Source: VRUE01 sp036271315
GTDB taxonomy: Bacteria > Actinomycetota > Thermoleophilia > Solirubrobacterales > 70-9
DNA: 40,368 bases
Reading direction: 5' to 3'
Assembly: GCA_036271315.1 (NCBI GenBank)
Contig: DATBAV010000025.1
Location: forward strand, 1 to 40,368
The notes under the pieces were generated by a model. It saw only the letters and a program-made list of their open reading frames with translations. It made no database searches and was not told the origin of the DNA. The translations under genes and the position numbers were made by a program. This document shows positions 15,598 through 23,557 of this stretch, one piece after another. Within the stretch, counting starts at the first letter, position 1; each line of letters starts with the position of its first letter.

Positions 15598-16151
15598 GAG
15601 GCAGTCGCTCCGCAGTGCGAGCCGAAGTGCGCGGTCCAGACAACGGTGTCGGCCAGTCCTTCGAGCTCGCCCACCTGCCGGTTCAGGCCGAGGACTTCGT
15701 AGTCGCCGAGGATGTTGCGGCGGTGCTCCGGCGAGCGCATCCAGGCGCGGAAGATCGAGCGCACCGTGCCGTAGGTCCCGACTCCCCAGGCGAGGTTCTC
15801 GCCCACGTGCCAGCAGGCTTCCGACAGGTAGCCCGCCTGCTGCATCCAGTAAGTGAATTCGCGGCCGCAGGCTGTGTGGCTGAAGCTGTCGCAGCGCAGC
15901 ATGTCGGCTCCCTTGTCTTCTGAGGAGAGGTCGAGCTGCGGCGAGTCGGCGAGCGCGCCCAGGCCGGCGCGGGAACGAGCGAAGTCGGTCATGCAGCGCA
16001 TCGCCTGCTCCTGGGCCGCGGGGGAGGCCGCGCCGGTCTGATCCGGGCAGGCCGAGGTGGGGGCGATGAGCGAGGCGCCGGCGCTCGGCGCGGCGATCAG
16101 GAAGACGAAGAGCGCGAGCGCGATCCCCGGGTAGGCGAGCTTGGATCTCAT
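15594..16151 (-). CDS. Secreted CAP-domain (SCP/PR-1-like) protein
   Basis: The 185-residue protein has a signal peptide (residues 1-26, ending PSAGA). The mature part has CAP-superfamily features in order: MRCMTDFARSRAGLGALADS, then SFSHTACGREFTYWMQQAGY, then WHVGENLAWGVGTYGTVRSI and AWMRSPEHRRNILGDYEVLG, then WTAHFGSHC. The histidines and the glutamate in VGEN and SPEHR correspond to the usual CAP cavity. Six cysteines could form disulfides outside the cell. Bacterial CAP proteins are widespread and of uncertain function. ATG at 16151 has AAGGA seven bases upstream. It is the first gene of a two-gene operon with the lipoprotein. Confidence 0.88.
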   Translation of the reverse strand: MRSKLAYPGIALALFVFLIAAPSAGASLIAPTSACPDQTGAASPAAQEQAMRCMTDFARSRAGLGALADSPQLDLSSEDKGADMLRCDSFSHTACGREFTYWMQQAGYLSEACWHVGENLAWGVGTYGTVRSIFRAWMRSPEHRRNILGDYEVLGLNRQVGELEGLADTVVWTAHFGSHCGATAS

Positions 16152-16326
16152 CGTGTCCTTGTCGTCAGATCCCGCCGCCGGCGGAGATCGAGATCTATCG
16201 AGTCTGGACGTATGTACTAGCTGCTGCGGTCGGACTGGTTAAGGAGCCGCGGCGGCCCCGCGGCGGCCGGGCGCTCGCCGCCGATATCCTTCCGCTCCCG
16301 TCCGCATCCGACCCGAGCTAGGAGCC
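16152..16326. promoter_or_regulatory. Divergent promoter region between CAP gene and mcd
   Basis: These 175 bases separate two genes that diverge. The region holds an AT-richer patch (16190-16220) and a tandem duplication of the 11-mer CCGCGGCGGCC at 16247-16257 and 16258-16268. TAGGAG precedes the mcd ATG by two bases, closer than usual. No defined operator can be named. Confidence 0.35.
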
Positions 16327-17541
16327 ATGGCCGTAGACACCGCCGCCTTCCGTGAGCAGACCGACGAGCAGCAGGCGATCACCGAAATGGTGCGTCAGTT
16401 CGCCGACGAGCAGATCATCCCCAACGCCGAGCACTACGACCATGAGGACTCCTTCCCGGAGCCGATCGTCGAGCAGATGAAGGAGCTCGGCCTCTTCGGG
16501 GCGACGATCCCGGAGGAGTACGGCGGTATGGGCCTCGACCTGACGACCTACGCGATGATCGTCGAAGAGCTCTCGCGCGGCTGGATCTCGATCTCCGGCG
16601 TCGTCAATACCCACTTCATCGGCGCCTACCTGCTGATGAAGTTCGGCACCGACGAGCAGAAGGACCACTTCCTGCCGAGGATGGCGACCGGCGAGATCCG
16701 CGCCGCCTTCTCGCTCTCCGAGCCCGAGACGGGCTCCGACGTGCAGGGCATCAAGGCGACCGCCAGCAAGGGCGAGGACGGCAAGTGGGAGCTCAACGGG
16801 CAGAAGATGTGGGTCACCAACGGGCTCGGCTCGGACCTCGTCTTCGTCTTGGTGAGGACCGACACGACGGCCGAACCGCCCTACAAGGGGATGACCTGCT
16901 TCATCACCGAGAAGGAGCCCTGGAAGGAAGTCAACGAGGGCGAGTTCGCCGGCCTCACGGTGCCGCCGAAGATCAAGAAGATGGGCTACAAGGGCGTCGA
17001 GTCGACCGAGCTCGTCTACGACGGCTACAAGTGTCCGCCGGAGCGGGTGCTCGGCGGTGAGGACGGGGGCCTCGGCCAGGGCTTCGTGCAGATGATGGAC
17101 GCGCTCGAGGTCGGTCGCGTCAACGTCGCCGCGCGCGGCGTCGGCATCGCCCAGCGGGCGCTGGAGCTGGCCCTGCGCTACAGCCAGGAACGCAAGACGT
17201 TCGGCAAGGAGATCGCCAAGCACCAGGCGATTCAGTTCAAGATCGCCGACATGGCGACCCAGATCGAAGCCGCTCGCCTCCTAACGCGCAAGGCCGCGCG
17301 GATGAAGGACGCCGGCGTGCGCTCCGACCTCGAGGCCGGCATGGCGAAGCTGATCGCCTCGGAGACGGGCAAGTTCTGCGTCGAGGAAAGCTTCCGTATC
17401 CACGGCGGCTACGGCTACTCGAAGGAGTACGAGATCGAGCGCCTCTACCGCGACGCGCCGCTGCTGCTGATCGGCGAGGGGACCTCGGAGATCCAGCGCA
17501 TGGTGATCGGCCGCAAGGTCCTGGAGCGGAACAAGATCTAG
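16327..17541 (+). CDS. mcd: Acyl-CoA dehydrogenase, probably (2S)-methylsuccinyl-CoA dehydrogenase
   Basis: The 404-residue protein is a full-length FAD acyl-CoA dehydrogenase. The flavin signature is AAFSLSEPETGSDVQGIKAT, the mid-domain beta part has MWVTNGLGSDLVFVLVRTD, and the C-terminal helical part has ERKTFGKEIAKHQAIQFKIA and RIHGGYGYSKEYEIERLYRD. The catalytic glutamate should be the first E of GEGTSEIQRM, the position used in butyryl-CoA type enzymes. Electrons go to electron-transfer flavoprotein. The specific substrate is inferred. It is followed by a MaoC hydratase, and mcl, ecm and ccr are nearby, as in the Streptomyces pathway gene set. Proteobacterial Mcd is longer. A general short-chain enzyme remains possible. 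Confidence 0.8.
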   Translation: MAVDTAAFREQTDEQQAITEMVRQFADEQIIPNAEHYDHEDSFPEPIVEQMKELGLFGATIPEEYGGMGLDLTTYAMIVEELSRGWISISGVVNTHFIGAYLLMKFGTDEQKDHFLPRMATGEIRAAFSLSEPETGSDVQGIKATASKGEDGKWELNGQKMWVTNGLGSDLVFVLVRTDTTAEPPYKGMTCFITEKEPWKEVNEGEFAGLTVPPKIKKMGYKGVESTELVYDGYKCPPERVLGGEDGGLGQGFVQMMDALEVGRVNVAARGVGIAQRALELALRYSQERKTFGKEIAKHQAIQFKIADMATQIEAARLLTRKAARMKDAGVRSDLEAGMAKLIASETGKFCVEESFRIHGGYGYSKEYEIERLYRDAPLLLIGEGTSEIQRMVIGRKVLERNKI

Positions 17542-17560
17542 ATGGAGAGCCGCTAAGCAC

Positions 17561-17923
17561 ATGGCATCGACCCCGGACCTGATCAAACTCGCCGTCGAGC
17601 GGTTCCAGGCCGAGGTCCCGGCGCTGCAGAAGCTGAAACTGGTTTTCGGCCTCGAACTGAAGGCCAAACACGACATCCAGCTCTACCGGGTCGAGGTGCC
17701 GGGCCCGGTGATCAAGAAGGACCTCTCCCAGGACGAGCGGGTGCTGGTCCAGATCGACCGGCCCCAGTTCAACGAGCTGGCCGAGAACGGCACCGTGCGC
17801 AGCTACCGCAAGGCCTATGAGACCGGCCACATCAAGGCCACCGGCGACTCCAACGTGAAGAAGCTGATCGCCCAGGTAGTAGAACGCCACGAGGAACGCG
17901 CCCGGCTCAAAAAGGCCCACTGA
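17561..17923 (+). CDS. Small protein, possibly SCP2-like lipid/acyl-CoA binding
   Basis: The 120-residue protein begins 20 bases after mcd and ends 72 bases before the MaoC gene, so it is probably in their operon. It has no signal peptide, no cysteines and many charged residues. The stretch RVLVQIDRPQFNELAENGTV, then YETGHIKATGDSNVKKLIAQ, resembles the last part of SCP2 sterol-carrier domains, where a G-x-I-K-x-x-G-D segment precedes the final helix. That is a weak resemblance made by eye. If it is right, the protein could bind an acyl-CoA intermediate for its neighbours. Otherwise it should be treated as a conserved hypothetical. The coding assignment itself is good because of length, spacing and codon use. 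Confidence 0.7.
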   Translation: MASTPDLIKLAVERFQAEVPALQKLKLVFGLELKAKHDIQLYRVEVPGPVIKKDLSQDERVLVQIDRPQFNELAENGTVRSYRKAYETGHIKATGDSNVKKLIAQVVERHEERARLKKAH

Positions 17924-17995
17924 GCGCGCCACCCCGAAGCGCGGCGCGCGGATAGCATCCCGCGCCGTCCAATTCCCAAGGAGATCCAGGAGAAG

Positions 17996-18541
17996 ATGAG
18001 CGAGCAGAGCTACCAGCTGTCCACCGACCAGGCCGAGCGCGAGGCGTCCGGCGCGCACGCCTACGGCCGCTATCTCGAGGAGTTCGAGGTCGGCGCCGTC
18101 TACAAGCACTGGCCGGCCAAGACGGTGACCGAGTCAGACGACCACCTCTTCTGCCTGATCACGATGAACCACCACCCGTTGCACCTGAACGATGTCTACG
18201 CGGCGGGCTCGCAGCAGGGCAAAAACGTCGTCGTCGGCCCACTCGTCTACTCGCTGGCGCTCGGCATGTCGGTCTCCGACGTGTCCGGCAAGGCGATCGC
18301 CAACCTGGCGACCGAAGACCTCAGCCACCCCAACCCGGTCTTCCACGGCGACACCCTCTTCTGCGAGACCGAGGTGCTCGAGGTCAAGCCCTCGAAATCG
18401 AAGCCCGACCGCGGCGTGGTCAAGGTCCACACCCGCGTCCTCAACCAGGACGGCGTCCTCGTCGCCGAGTTCAAGCGTCTCGTACTGGTGCCACGCAAGA
18501 ACCCCGGCGAGGCCCCGGCACCTGAGAGCGCCGTCGAGTAG
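17996..18541 (+). CDS. mch: MaoC-family hydratase, probably mesaconyl-CoA (2-methylfumaryl-CoA) hydratase
   Basis: The 181-residue protein is a single hot-dog domain of the MaoC type. GRYLEEFEVGAVYKHWPAKT opens the domain, DDHLFCLITMNHHPLHLND is the hydratase motif with Asp/His/His, and then come GPLVYSLALGMSVSDVSG, IANLATEDLSHPNPVFHGDT and RGVVKVHTRVLNQDGVLVAE. The sentence-like order and the NPVFHGDTL segment resemble mesaconyl-CoA hydratases, although proteobacterial ones are double length. The reaction would hydrate mesaconyl-C1-CoA to beta-methylmalyl-CoA, the substrate of Mcl. ATG at 17996 has AGGAG at good spacing. Its place after mcd supports the pathway role. A general (R)-enoyl-CoA hydratase cannot be excluded. 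Confidence 0.82.
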   Translation: MSEQSYQLSTDQAEREASGAHAYGRYLEEFEVGAVYKHWPAKTVTESDDHLFCLITMNHHPLHLNDVYAAGSQQGKNVVVGPLVYSLALGMSVSDVSGKAIANLATEDLSHPNPVFHGDTLFCETEVLEVKPSKSKPDRGVVKVHTRVLNQDGVLVAEFKRLVLVPRKNPGEAPAPESAVE

Positions 18542-18653
18542 CCGGAATCCGGGCTTCCGCGCGGATTCGTCCACATAGTCTCGAACCTGCGCGCACCATG
18601 AGTGCGCAGCAGCGCGCAACAGTGCCGTGCGTGCGGCACCTCCCAAGCTCCCC

Positions 18654-18719
18654 AGACACGAACTGCATCAAATTTCCGGGCTGGCGAGCAGGAAATTTGA
18701 TGCAGTTCGCACCGTGTCT
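18654..18719. terminator. Long inverted repeat between convergent genes (terminator or repeat element)
   Basis: A perfect 18-bp inverted repeat (GAACTGCATCAAATTTCC at 18660-18677 and its complement at 18691-18708) encloses a 13-base loop. It is extended by a further six pairs (AGACAC/GTGTCT) after a five-base bulge on the right side. It lies between the stop of the MaoC gene and the stop of the opposing small gene, a terminator position. It has no T-tract, and the core is unusually AT-rich for this genome, so a mobile repeat element is an alternative. Confidence 0.6.
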
Positions 18720-18734
18720 GGCGCGGAGGGGAGT

Positions 18735-19301
18735 TCAGTGCGCCTCGCCTGAGGCGTGGGCGGGGGGGCGCGACTCCTCCGCCAGCGAGGTGATCTCGAG
18801 CGGGCCCTGGGCGGCGTCTTCGAGTACGTCGGTCGCCTCTTCGGCCGAGCGCGCGTACAGCTCGACCAGGGCGTGGACGACGACCTGATCGTCGTCGTGC
18901 TTGTGGAAGCGGACGTGGGTGAAGAACTCGCGCACGCCGGGGTCGCCGAAGGCGCCGTAGGTGAGGAACTCCGCCGCTTCGGGGCCGGAGCAGCTCTCGA
19001 TTCGCTCCTGGTCGACGCGCACCGTGCAGGAGGCGACCCAGGGGGTGCCGGCGACCATCCGTTCCCAGCGGTCCTCGATCGGCACCACCTTGTTGTCCTG
19101 GAAGGTCAGGTGCGGCTGGTCGTGCATGCAGTCCACGCACTGGACCAGCGCCTCCTGGACCTCGTCGACGCCCTCGGCGAGGATGCCGCTGTCGGGATCC
19201 ACCCGGCGGATCGCGTCGTAGTGGATCTGGATCTCGAGGTTCTGGGACCAGCAGCGGTAGCAGCGCAGCCAGGCCGAACGGTCCCCGTTGAGCTCGCTCA
19301 T
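18735..19301 (-). CDS. Conserved-looking protein with two CxxC motifs, unknown function
   Basis: The 188-residue protein is not one I recognise. Near the start it carries LRCYRCWSQNLEIQIHYDAI and later ALVQCVDCMHDQPHLTFQDN, two CxxC pairs about 40 residues apart that could bind one zinc ion as a zinc ribbon. The rest is acidic and mixed alpha/beta (VREFFTHVRFHKHDDDQVVV). There is no signal peptide or membrane segment. It begins 33 bases after the stop of lhgO on the same strand, so it is likely the third gene of an ecm-lhgO operon. A role in nucleic-acid or protein contact is possible but speculative. Confidence 0.7.
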   Translation of the reverse strand: MSELNGDRSAWLRCYRCWSQNLEIQIHYDAIRRVDPDSGILAEGVDEVQEALVQCVDCMHDQPHLTFQDNKVVPIEDRWERMVAGTPWVASCTVRVDQERIESCSGPEAAEFLTYGAFGDPGVREFFTHVRFHKHDDDQVVVHALVELYARSAEEATDVLEDAAQGPLEITSLAEESRPPAHASGEAH

Positions 19302-19334
19302 CGCCCTATTGTCGCGCGTCGCTCGCGCCGACGC

Positions 19335-20696
19335 TCAAACGGTGCCGAGCGTCGCCAGCTCGTCGGCGATCAGGCGCGCCAGCGGCAGCGATGAGGTCGC
19401 CGCAGGGGAGGGCGCGTTGCGGACGTGGATCGACCGTTCGGTGCGGTGGACGACGAAGTCGTCGACCAGCGAGCCGTCGCGGGCGAGCGCCTGGGCGCGG
19501 ATGCCAGCGGGAGCCGCCCTGGTGCGCGCGCCGTGCAGGGCGGGGACCAGGCGCGCCGCATCGGCCAGGAACGCCTTGCTGCTGGCCGCGTGGCGCAGCT
19601 CGCGCAGGCCGCTACGCCAGTGCCCTGCGGCGAGGCGCCAGGTGCCGGGCCAAGCCAGCGTCTCGCCGAGGTCGCGCGGGCGCACGGTGCGCAGCCGGTA
19701 GGCGTCGCGTGCAGGCGCCAGCAGCGCGCTCGGGCCGACCAGCAGGCGACCGTCAAGGCTGCGGGTCAGGTGGGCGCCAAGGAACGGCAGGTCGGGATCC
19801 GGCACCGGGTAGACGCTCGCCCGCACCGCCTCCGCCTCGCTCCCCAGGACCTCGAGGTAGCCCCCGCGAAAGGGCACGACGCGCGGATCGGCCGGGGCTC
19901 CGCAGGCCACCGCGAGGCGGTCGGCCCGGAGCCCGGCGCAGAAGACGGCCGCCGCGGCGCGGGTACTTCCTCGCGAGTGCCGCAGCTCGATCGCGCCAGG
20001 GCGATGGGCGACCCCGGTGACTTCGGCGCCAAGGTGGACGGTGCCGCCGCCGGCGACCATGTCGGCGGCGTAGGAATCGGCGACCCGCCCAAAGTCGACG
20101 ATGCCGGTATGGGGCGAGTGCAGTCCAGCCAGGCCCCGCGCCGCCGGCTCGACCCCGCCGATCTCATCGCCATCCAGCCTGCGCAGGCCGGGGACCCCGT
20201 TGGCTCGCCCGCGCCGCTCGAGCTCGTCGAGCCCGGCGAGCTCGCGATCCGTCGTCGCGACGATCAGCTTGCCGTCCCTGCGGTAGGGCAGATCGCGCTG
20301 GTCGCAGTACTCATAGAGCGCCCGCGAGCCTTCGACGCAGAGCTGTGCCTTCAGCGAGCCCGGCCGGTAGTAGATCCCGGCATGGACCACGCCGCTCGAG
20401 TGGCCGGTCTGGTGTCGGCCGATCCCTGGCTCGGCCTCCAGCACGCAGAGCCGCGCGCCAGAATGCCTGCTCAGCAGCTCCCGCGCCACGGCCAAGCCGA
20501 CGATCCCGGCGCCGACGACGACGAAGTCGCTCTCAGCTGGAGTGGCCGTTGCCGCCGTTGGAGCGCTCGCCGACCAGGTCGACGATCTCGCCCATGATCT
20601 TGTTGATGTCGAAGTCCTTGGGCGTGTAGACGCCGTCGACCCCGGCCTCGCGCAGGCGCTTGGCGTCGGCGGGAGGGATGATGCCGCCGGCGACAA
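19335..20696 (-). CDS. lhgO: FAD-dependent L-2-hydroxyglutarate oxidase
   Basis: From about position 20535 the protein (some 400 residues) follows the LhgO family throughout. DFVVVGAGIVGLAVARELLS binds FAD, GRHQTGHSSGVVHAGIYYRP and GSLKAQLCVEGSRALYEYCD are family hallmarks, then VVPFRGGYLEVLG, PDPDLPFLGAHLTRSLDGRL, PAGIRAQALARDGSLVDDFV and HVRNAPSPAATSSLPLARLI. It oxidises L-2-hydroxyglutarate to 2-oxoglutarate, passing electrons to the membrane chain or oxygen. The start is a problem. The only in-frame ATG/GTG/TTG before the FAD motif is TTG at 20696, which adds 54 unlikely Ser/Thr/Pro/Arg-rich residues read out of frame over ecm. The expected start coincides with the ecm stop (20533-20535), where no start codon is present. 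Confidence 0.85.
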   Translation of the reverse strand: MSPAASSLPPTPSACARPGSTASTRPRTSTSTRSWARSSTWSASAPTAATATPAESDFVVVGAGIVGLAVARELLSRHSGARLCVLEAEPGIGRHQTGHSSGVVHAGIYYRPGSLKAQLCVEGSRALYEYCDQRDLPYRRDGKLIVATTDRELAGLDELERRGRANGVPGLRRLDGDEIGGVEPAARGLAGLHSPHTGIVDFGRVADSYAADMVAGGGTVHLGAEVTGVAHRPGAIELRHSRGSTRAAAAVFCAGLRADRLAVACGAPADPRVVPFRGGYLEVLGSEAEAVRASVYPVPDPDLPFLGAHLTRSLDGRLLVGPSALLAPARDAYRLRTVRPRDLGETLAWPGTWRLAAGHWRSGLRELRHAASSKAFLADAARLVPALHGARTRAAPAGIRAQALARDGSLVDDFVVHRTERSIHVRNAPSPAATSSLPLARLIADELATLGTV

Positions 20697-22533
20697 CCGG
20701 GGCGTCGACCTGCTCGTCGCGCAGGCGGCGCACCACCTCGGGCACCAGCTCGAGGTGGGAGCCGGAGAGGATCGAGAGGCCGATCACGTCGACGTCCTCC
20801 TGTAGGGCGGACTCGGCGATCTCCTCGGGAGTGAGCCGGATCCCTTGGTAGATCACCTCCATGCCGGCGTCGCGGGCGCGCAGGGCGATCTGCTCGGAGC
20901 CGTTGGAGTGGCCGTCGAGGCCGGGCTTGCCGACCAGGATCTTGATCCGGTGGCCGATCTGCTCGGAGACCTCGTCGACCCTGGCGCGGATCGCCTCGAG
21001 CTGCTCGCGATCGGCGGCCGGGGCGGCGCCGCTGACGCCGGTCGGGCCGCGGTAGGCGCCGAAGGCCTCGCGTAGGACTTCCGCCCACTCGCCGGTCGTC
21101 GCGCCGGCCTTGGCGGCGGCGATCGTCGCCGGCATGATGTTCTGGCCGTCATCGGCGGCGACCCGGCCGAGCTCCTCCAGCGCGGCTTTGGCGGCATCCT
21201 CGTCGCGCTCTGCCTTCCAGGCCTCCAACGCCTCGACCCGCTCGCGCTCGACCTCGGGGTCCGGGGTGAGGATGCCGCCATCGGCGCCGGCGGTCAGCGG
21301 TGAGTCCTCGCTCTCGGTGAAGCTGTTCTGGCCGACGACCTTCTGCTCGCCGGACTCGATCCGGGCCACCCGCTCGCGGTGGGACTCGACCAGGCGGGCC
21401 TTCATGTAGGGGACGGCGGCGACGGCCCCGCCGTGCTCCTCGACCACCGCCATCTCGGCCCGGGAGCCCTCGATCAGCTCCTCGACCAGGCCGTCCATCA
21501 CCACTGAGCCCTCGAAGATGTCGGGGTACTCGAGCAGGTCGGTCTCGTTGGCCAGGACCTGCTGGATGCGCAGGCTCCACTGCTGGTCCCAGGGGCGGGG
21601 GAGGCCCATCGCCTCGTTCCAAGCCGGCAGCTGCAGCGCCCGGGCGCGGGCGTCGCGACTCAGCGTCACCGCCAGCGCCTCGAGCACGATGCGCTGGATG
21701 TTGTTCTCCGGCTGGGCCTCGGTCAGGCCAAGGCTATTGACCTGAACGCCGTAGCGGAAGCGCAGCATCTTCTCGTCGGTGACGCCGTAGCGCTCGCGGC
21801 CGATCTCGTTCCAAAGCCGACCCATCGCCCGCAGCTTGCCGATCTCCTCGATCAGCCTGATCCCGGCATTGACGAAGAATGAGATGCGGCCGAAGACCTT
21901 GGGGAAGTCCTCGTCGGCGACCTGGCCGCGTGCCTTGACCTCGTCGAGCACGGCGATCCCGGTGCAGAGCGCGTAGGCGATCTCCTGCACCGGCGTCGCC
22001 CCGGCCTCCTGCAGGTGGTAGCTGCAGATGTTGGTCGGGTTCCAGCTCGGCACCTCGTTGACGGTGAAGGCGACCATGTCGGCGATCAGCCGCATCGAGG
22101 GCTCGGGCGGGAAGGCGTAGGTGCCCCGCGAGAGGTACTCCTTGATGATGTCGTTCTGGGTCGTGCCCTTCAGCGCCGAGCGCTCGACCCCGTTCTCCTC
22201 GGCGACGGTGATGTAGAGGCCAAGCAGCCAGGCCGCGGTCGCGTTGATCGTCATCGAGGTGTTCATCTCATCCAGCGGGATGCCGTCGAAGAGCTGGTGC
22301 ATGTCGCCCTTGTGGGCGATCGAGACGCCGACCTTGCCGACCTCGCCGCGGGCGAGGACGTGATCGGGGTCATAGCCGGTCTGCGTCGGCAGGTCGAAGG
22401 CCACCGAGAGTCCGGTCTGCCCCTTGGCCAGGTTGCCCCGGTAGAGCTCGTTGGAACGCTTGGCATCGGAATGCCCGGCGTAGGTGCGCATCACCCAGGG
22501 GCGGTCGCGCTCGGGAAGACGGTGCTCGCTCAC
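20533..22533 (-). CDS. ecm: Coenzyme B12-dependent ethylmalonyl-CoA mutase (MeaA type)
   Basis: The 666-residue protein is a single-chain acyl-CoA mutase. The barrel begins ERDRPWVMRTYAGHSDAKRS and continues GQTGLSVAFDLPTQTGYDPD, MNTSMTINATAAWLLGLYI, KGTTQNDIIKEYLSRGTYAF, YHLQEAGATPVQEIAYALCT and GVQVNSLGLTEAQPENNIQR. The C-terminal B12 domain has KPGLDGHSNGSEQIALRARD (the DxHxxG cobalamin-histidine motif), GLSILSGSH and VVAGGIIPPADAKRL. The sequence follows Streptomyces MeaA, as I recall it, more closely than methylmalonyl-CoA mutase, whose large subunit has a different barrel start. It converts (2R)-ethylmalonyl-CoA to (2S)-methylsuccinyl-CoA, the substrate of mcd. GTG at 22533 matches family starts; 14 codons upstream are also open. 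No MeaB-type G-protein chaperone is in the window. Confidence 0.93.
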   Translation of the reverse strand: MSEHRLPERDRPWVMRTYAGHSDAKRSNELYRGNLAKGQTGLSVAFDLPTQTGYDPDHVLARGEVGKVGVSIAHKGDMHQLFDGIPLDEMNTSMTINATAAWLLGLYITVAEENGVERSALKGTTQNDIIKEYLSRGTYAFPPEPSMRLIADMVAFTVNEVPSWNPTNICSYHLQEAGATPVQEIAYALCTGIAVLDEVKARGQVADEDFPKVFGRISFFVNAGIRLIEEIGKLRAMGRLWNEIGRERYGVTDEKMLRFRYGVQVNSLGLTEAQPENNIQRIVLEALAVTLSRDARARALQLPAWNEAMGLPRPWDQQWSLRIQQVLANETDLLEYPDIFEGSVVMDGLVEELIEGSRAEMAVVEEHGGAVAAVPYMKARLVESHRERVARIESGEQKVVGQNSFTESEDSPLTAGADGGILTPDPEVERERVEALEAWKAERDEDAAKAALEELGRVAADDGQNIMPATIAAAKAGATTGEWAEVLREAFGAYRGPTGVSGAAPAADREQLEAIRARVDEVSEQIGHRIKILVGKPGLDGHSNGSEQIALRARDAGMEVIYQGIRLTPEEIAESALQEDVDVIGLSILSGSHLELVPEVVRRLRDEQVDAPVVAGGIIPPADAKRLREAGVDGVYTPKDFDINKIMGEIVDLVGERSNGGNGHSS

Positions 22534-22685
22534 ATCGCCAATCTTATTTGGACACGGCCGAAATACGCCGTTCACCGGCTCTTGGGCCGCATCGTTCCGC
22601 TCAGGCTGTGTTTAGGCTGCGCATGAGCGTGGAGCGAAGGAACGTGCATATCTGGTTCTTCGTGACTGAGCGAAGCGCGAAATTT

Positions 22686-23393
22686 ATGACTATGAGAGTG
22701 CTTCGCACAGCCATTTTTGCCCTGCTGGTTGCCGGAATGCTGGCCTTCGCCTCGGGCGCCGGGGCGGCGCTGATCGGCGTTTACCGCAACAGCATGGAAA
22801 ACAAGGGCCAGCTAGCCCAGATCCTCAAGCTCTCCGGCGAGCGCTGCGCCCGCGGCGGCAGCGAAGGTGCCTTCACGATCACGATCGGCAAAGCGACCAA
22901 GGAGTGCTCCTACCGCACCCCCGTGCTCGGTCGCGACCTCGAGATCGGCGCGACGATGCGCCTGCTCAGCAAGCCCCAGGTGCCGAAGTCGGTGCAGCGC
23001 TCGGCCTACCTGGCGCTCGACTTGCGCGCGGGTGGCGGCGCCCGTTACCAGCTCGCCGTCTACCCGTTGCAGGACAAGGCGCAGATTCGCAAGGTGCGCA
23101 CCGATGGCACGATCGAATACCTCGACATCGAGAAGCAAGTGGCGGGTATCGGCGGCGCCGAAAAACCGAACCAGCTGCGCCTGAGTGCCTTCAACATCAC
23201 CAGCGGTGAAGAAAAGGGGAGCTGCCAGCTGCTCGCCTACGTCGGTGGGCAGCTCGTCGCCGAAGCCAACGACCCAGGCGCCGGCGAACTGAGCGGACGG
23301 GCCTCCGGCTTCTCGCTCGGCTCGGCCAAGGTCGCAAAAGGGGCGGGGGCGACGGTCGACGACGTGGTCGTTCGCATCCCCAGCCCGTACTAA
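22686..23393 (+). CDS. Secreted protein with lectin-like (concanavalin/LamG-type) domain
   Basis: The 235-residue protein starts at ATG 22686 (or 22692), giving the signal peptide MRVLRTAIFALLVAGMLAF and cleavage after GAGA. The open frame extends upstream to 22548, but that part lacks signal character. The mature domain has the strand pattern of LamG/3-keto-disaccharide-hydrolase-like sandwiches: ARYQLAVYPLQDKAQIRKVR, then PNQLRLSAFNI, then LLAYVGGQLVAEANDPGAGE and LSGRASGFSLGS. Such domains bind sugars or act as hydrolases; no catalytic residue can be named. It has three cysteines or so that could pair outside the cell. The gene stands alone and ends at the edge of the large palindrome at 23391. 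Confidence 0.75.
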   Translation: MTMRVLRTAIFALLVAGMLAFASGAGAALIGVYRNSMENKGQLAQILKLSGERCARGGSEGAFTITIGKATKECSYRTPVLGRDLEIGATMRLLSKPQVPKSVQRSAYLALDLRAGGGARYQLAVYPLQDKAQIRKVRTDGTIEYLDIEKQVAGIGGAEKPNQLRLSAFNITSGEEKGSCQLLAYVGGQLVAEANDPGAGELSGRASGFSLGSAKVAKGAGATVDDVVVRIPSPY

Positions 23394-23557
23394 TAGGGAT
23401 TGGCGAAACCCCCGCGCACGTTTGGCGGCGGCGGACGCTGCGCGGTACGGCGTCCTCAGTCGGCCGAATAGCGCTGCTATTCGGCCTCCCTGCGTCCTTG
23501 TACCGCTTGATCCGGCGCTCGCCAGCCCGCACACGCAGGTTTCGCCAATCCCTACTA
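23391..23557. repeat. 167-bp nested palindromic element between convergent genes
   Basis: The ends 23391-23410 and 23538-23557 are inverted repeats of 20 bases with one mismatch (right arm reads GGTTTCGCCAATCCCTACTA). Inside are GCGGTAC at 23442-23448 with GTACCGC at 23500-23506, and a perfect 11-bp hairpin GGCCGAATAGC-GCT-GCTATTCGGCC at 23462-23486. The outer arms include the stop codons of both facing genes. The whole could fold into one branched or cruciform structure. It may serve as a two-way terminator, but its size exceeds what that needs. Confidence 0.75.

Noticed and set aside
18598..18888. 96-residue plus-strand open frame spanning the long hairpin
   Set aside because: It runs through the inverted repeat and into the opposing CxxC gene, has no ribosome-binding site and no recognisable pattern.
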